A stretch of DNA of 64,000 nucleotides, from positions 143,619,319 through 143,683,318 of the forward strand of contig NC_051063.1 in NCBI RefSeq assembly GCF_004664715.2. The letters run 5' to 3'. The position numbers and the translations under genes are program-made. Below, one piece after another: positions 60,798 to 64,000 of the stretch. How positions within the stretch are numbered: position 1 is the first letter of the stretch; each line of letters starts with the position of its first letter. Under the pieces are notes generated by a model. That model was not told the DNA's origin. It was given only the letters and a program-made list of their open reading frames with translations, and did no database searches. Origin of the DNA: Peromyscus leucopus. Lineage: Eukaryota > Chordata > Mammalia > Rodentia > Cricetidae.

Positions 60798-61254
60798 GTT
60801 TGAGCAGTTTTAATACCAAATTCACAGTAAGGCTATCATTGTTCTTTATGAAATATGTTGTGTCTCTCACACACATTCAATACTACTTTAGTATTTAGTG
60901 TACTGATGGATTGATTCCTACAAAGAGCAGAAAGAATATTGAAGTGCTGTGATGCTGGAGTCCTTATTTGTCACAAAATAAGCATGTCAGTGAGATAGGC
61001 TACATTCTTTTGTTTATGTGACTTGATCGACGCACATTGATAAATCTCAGGTTGATTATGGGTATGTATTTTTAAAAATATCCATCATATAACTATCCTT
61101 TCCCAACCCCACAATCTTTTGATTTCATAACTTTGTGTTATATATATTGGCCCTGCTGAAAGCAAACACTCTGTTTCACTATAGTTCATAGAAATGTTTC
61201 ACAAAGTTTGATCTTTTTTTTTTTTTTTTTAATTTCTAGGATGTTCTGTGAATA

Positions 61255-61758
61255 CAGGTGTGTGGTGTTATTGTGTTCCCCAAAATATTGTGTACCCTAA
61301 TAAACTTATCTGGGGTCAGAGAACAGAAAAACCACTAGATTCTTAGGATAGGCAGTGGTAGCACACGCCTTTAATCCTAGCATTCCAGAGGCAGACATCC
61401 ATCTGTTCAAGGATATACCCAAGCATGGTGACTCACGCCTTTAATCCCAGGAAGTGAGCTTTTAATCCCAGGGAGTGATGGTAGAAGGCAGAAAGATATA
61501 TAAGGCTTGGAGACCAGAAACTAGAAGCATCTGGCTGATTAAGCTTTTGGTTTTTGAGCAGCACAGTTCAGTTGACAGCCATTCGGATATGAGGACACAG
61601 AGGCTTCCAGTCTGAGGAAACAAGATCAGCTGAGAAGTTGGCCAGGTGAGGTTAGGCGTGGTGTGTTCTGTTTCTCTGATCATCCAGTGTTCACCCCAAT
61701 ACCTGGCTCCAGGCTTGATTTTATTAATAAGACCTCTAAGGTTCATGCTACACAAGTG
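61255..61758 (+). mobile_element. Solo LTR with internal B1-like modules
   Basis: The LTR body 61261-61752 opens TGTGGTGTTATT and closes TTCATGCTACA, flanked by caggtg (61255-61260) and caagtg (61753-61758), a 6-bp duplication with one mismatch. It has a TATA box TATATAAGG at 61497-61505 and an attaataag polyadenylation-like signal at 61723-61731, in the right order. Before the TATA box, cacgcctttaatcc, a B1/B2-like phrase, occurs twice (about 61364 and 61435), plus a third cttttaatccca, suggesting repeat-derived U3 modules. Family name uncertain. Confidence 0.7.
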
Positions 61759-62163
61759 TTTTTGTAATAGTGCAGTTGGCCTTGTCACAGTCATGATAAC
61801 AAAACTCTTCATATTATAGAGCACTGAGTGGCTCCTTGTATGTGCAAACATTCCATCCCTCCCGCATTCCAGGAGGCATGCTCTGCAGAATCCACTGGTC
61901 CTGGGGAACCACAAGCCACAATGTCACCATGGTTTACTACAAGTACATTTCATAATGATTTCCAACAATCTGAAAAGTGACATTATCAAAACCAGATTTG
62001 ATCTTCATCTTGCAAATGTTAACCTTGTACTGGAGGTCAGTCAATATAGAGTTTAAAGCAGTATGTTAGCCATTATGCCTGAAAATTCGGGGAGTCACAT
62101 ACTGAGAGCTCTAACCCCCAAAGACACTACTCAGATAGTATAAAAAGTTAGGTCAATATTGTA

Positions 62164-62167
<4 letters not shown>
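61759..62167. other. Intergenic, nothing recognised
   Basis: Ordinary CpG-poor sequence between the solo LTR and the TATC array. A 150-codon minus frame at 61462-61914 mostly lies across the LTR and has no recognisable domain. Confidence 0.45.
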
Positions 62168-62212
<45 letters not shown>

Positions 62213-62222
62213 GTCTATCTAT
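62168..62222. repeat. (TATC)n microsatellite
   Basis: About thirteen units with one GTCT interruption. Confidence 0.97.
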
Positions 62223-62360
62223 GTCTGTCTCTGGTATGTGTGTGTGTGTTTCTTTCTATATGTTCATGTCACTAATACAAAATTGAGAGACATTAAATAA
62301 GACATTTTATATTTTCTTCAAGTAAATAAAGAATAGAAAAAAAAGTATACAGAAAAAAGA

Positions 62361-62434
62361 TGGCAGATAGATCGATAGATCGATCGATCGATAGAAAGAA
62401 AGAAAGATAGATAGATGATAGATTGATAGATAGA
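62361..62434. repeat. Impure (GATA)n array with GATC and GAAA variants
   Basis: gatagatcgatagatcgatc, then a cgatagaaagaaagaaag part, then gatagatagatgatagattg. It is the complement of the TATC array 140 bp upstream, so the two can pair. The GATC variants introduce several CpG. The anomalous segment begins directly after it. Confidence 0.93.
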
Positions 62435-63560
62435 CCTAGCTAACGTTCGGCCATGACGCTTTGATCCGCTAATTATATGTTGTCGCGGACTGCAAGCAAG
62501 ATTAATATAAATGAGACCAACAAATGATGAGAGCTGATCGTCCGAAGTAAACTCAAATACAAGCTTGATAATACGACGCATGGCAGTCTGGTCACTACTG
62601 AACACACACTATCTAAGCAGCCGCCGGCAAATTCGTCATGGAACATCTAAGCTCAGAAGAGAGTAGAGAAGAGAGCCTAAACGTTAATAAACACCTCACT
62701 CGATCATCGAAATATACAAATGAAACAATTTACGGATGCAACACAATTCGATATACAGTTGATCAGCTGTAAATCGGAATTCAAAGGGCCCGGTTGCCGC
62801 GCACTGATCCTGGAAACCATAGAGACCCAGGGTAATATACGAATATGCAAATTGGATCAAGCGGGAGTGCCCGGTAAGTTGGAGATAGGCATGCATGCAC
62901 GTCATAGGCAGTAGAGAGGTCATGGCGGACAGGACTGAATCGCTACGTCGTCGAACAGATCTGGACCTAGATACAACTGGAGTTAAGGCAGCTGCGGTGA
63001 CCACATTGCATTGTTATGGAGTGCGCATACCAATACACTACGGCTTGACAGCAGTACTATGAAAGTGGTCAAACACACTAGAGGTGAGATACCTCAGGCA
63101 AGAGGGCTAAAACGGAATAATTGAGCATCGAGATTTAGGAATCGCCGAATGAGAAACGGAGCCCTACTGGGACATAGGGCCACGCTGCAGATGCGAGAGA
63201 TGATTTGTGTCATATAAGTGCTAGCTGGTGGATGTGACCGTTAGAAGACGTGCCAAATATTTTATTGGAAATATCGAGTAGAGAGAAAATCGGGCCGATA
63301 AGGGCACGGGGGGCTGCTTTGTATGATCTACGTAGGCAATTAGATAGGTGATGGCAGAAGGGTATGCGGCAAGATATACTAGTTTTACCTGCGGATACCT
63401 GTAGACCAAGATATTCAAACTAGAAGTGAGCAATATGCTATATTATCCCGCACATCAAAGCTGAATACCATGAAACCTAATTGTAGTTAGAAGACAAGGA
63501 TGGTTAACCACGTCAAACGAGAGTACGCGACCTTTTTTCGACGATGCTCTATGGCCATTA
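62435..63560. other. Compositionally foreign segment without CpG depletion
   Basis: By hand I count about 56 CpG over 62401-63540, near the number expected from base composition (roughly 45 percent GC), while a similar stretch at 60.0-61.1 kb has about eight. No SINE, L1 or LTR is recognisable. Stop codons are frequent in all frames. The longest frames are 102 codons (62696-63004, -) and 64 codons (62720-62914, +), overlapping on opposite strands with no domain that I know. It does not look like a CpG island (GC too low, no promoter features). Foreign DNA or unpolished, erroneous assembly sequence are the leading readings. Confidence 0.7.
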
Positions 63561-63875
63561 TATTTTAAAACTGGACAAGAATACTCTTACTTCAATGTCC
63601 AGGCTGAAGCATTGCCGTCCAGGAAGCCCTGTATAAGATTTCTTTGGGCTTGTTAGAACTTCAAGTTTCAGATCCATCTTCTCTCTGTGTGGTGTTCATG
63701 TCCCTCATGTTCATCTTCCTTCCACATAGGCACATTTTGTTGTTCATAGTTCTTCTTGCATTTATAATGAATTTCCAGTATACCAGATTAACTTCATTAT
63801 CTCTCAACACTATATAACACTGCTTATATATTGAAATTCTAGAAACAATAAAAAAAAGTTTGGAGTGTATTTGAG
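63561..63875. other. Ordinary CpG-poor rodent-like DNA
   Basis: The sequence returns to a normal AT-rich, CpG-poor texture with an A run at about 63849-63857. No feature recognised. Confidence 0.5.
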
Positions 63876-64000
63876 GAGGCGCAAATCGTTCTCAGGTTGC
63901 TGCACACATGATTATTCGAAGCATCTGAGATATCGCACAGTATCAGACAATCAGGACTTACAAACACTTCCTTTATAGGACATCGATATCTACTTACTAT
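63876..64000. other. Second patch of CpG-undepleted sequence
   Basis: From ggcgcaaatcgttctcaggt to the window end there are five CpG in about 125 bp (attattcgaag, atatcgcac, catcgatatc among them), resembling 62435-63560. Too short to judge alone. Confidence 0.4.

Noticed and set aside
61462..61914. 150-codon minus frame
   Set aside because: Most of it runs backwards through the solo LTR at 61261-61752, and no retroviral or other domain is visible.

Overview
The window looks like rodent nuclear DNA with no protein-coding gene that I can recognise. It carries B1, B2, B3, B4 and ID SINEs, rodent-type L1 elements, an ORR1 LTR, MaLR-type LTRs, MIR remnants, long CA/GT microsatellites and strong CpG depletion. 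The form of the young B1 copies, together with LTRs of a tRNA-Lys-primed class II ERV type, suggests a cricetid (hamster, vole or deer-mouse type) rather than Mus or Rattus. That last step is inference from memory of these families.

Layout. At 1-4.9 kb there is mostly unassigned AT-rich DNA with two B1 copies and an ancient antisense L1 piece. At 4.95-15.9 kb one very old L1 (ORF2 on the + strand) is split by at least five later insertions: a rodent L1 (-), an ORR1 LTR (-), a rodent L1 3' end (+) that itself holds an LTR-like insertion, a longer rodent L1 (+), and a non-autonomous class II ERV. At 16-18.6 kb lie a B4 SINE and old antisense L1-like sequence. At 19.26-22.43 kb is a young L1 with 16-bp target duplications and a twin-priming inversion. 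It is followed by an ID SINE and a GT microsatellite.

At 22.8-39 kb is AT-rich intergenic DNA with SINEs, MaLR LTRs, old L1 pieces, one MIR and microsatellites. At 24.80-25.17 kb two SINEs are stacked between three copies of the same 14-bp target. At 39.5-44.6 kb is a repeat-poor block with a CTCF-like motif and a candidate Z-DNA tract. It resembles conserved regulatory DNA, but I cannot test conservation. At 46-54 kb are MIR, B3 and old L1 remnants plus two solo class II LTRs. At 59-62.4 kb are a B1, a CA array, a solo LTR and facing TATC/GATA arrays.

The strangest part is 62.44-63.56 kb, and again the last ~125 bases. There CpG depletion disappears abruptly (about 56 CpG in 1,140 bp by hand count, against roughly eight in a similar stretch nearby), no repeat is recognisable and no convincing gene is present. 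This is either foreign DNA or, more likely, unpolished or wrong assembly sequence beside a tetranucleotide array. No genes act together in this window; its organisation is a record of transposon layering in intergenic DNA.
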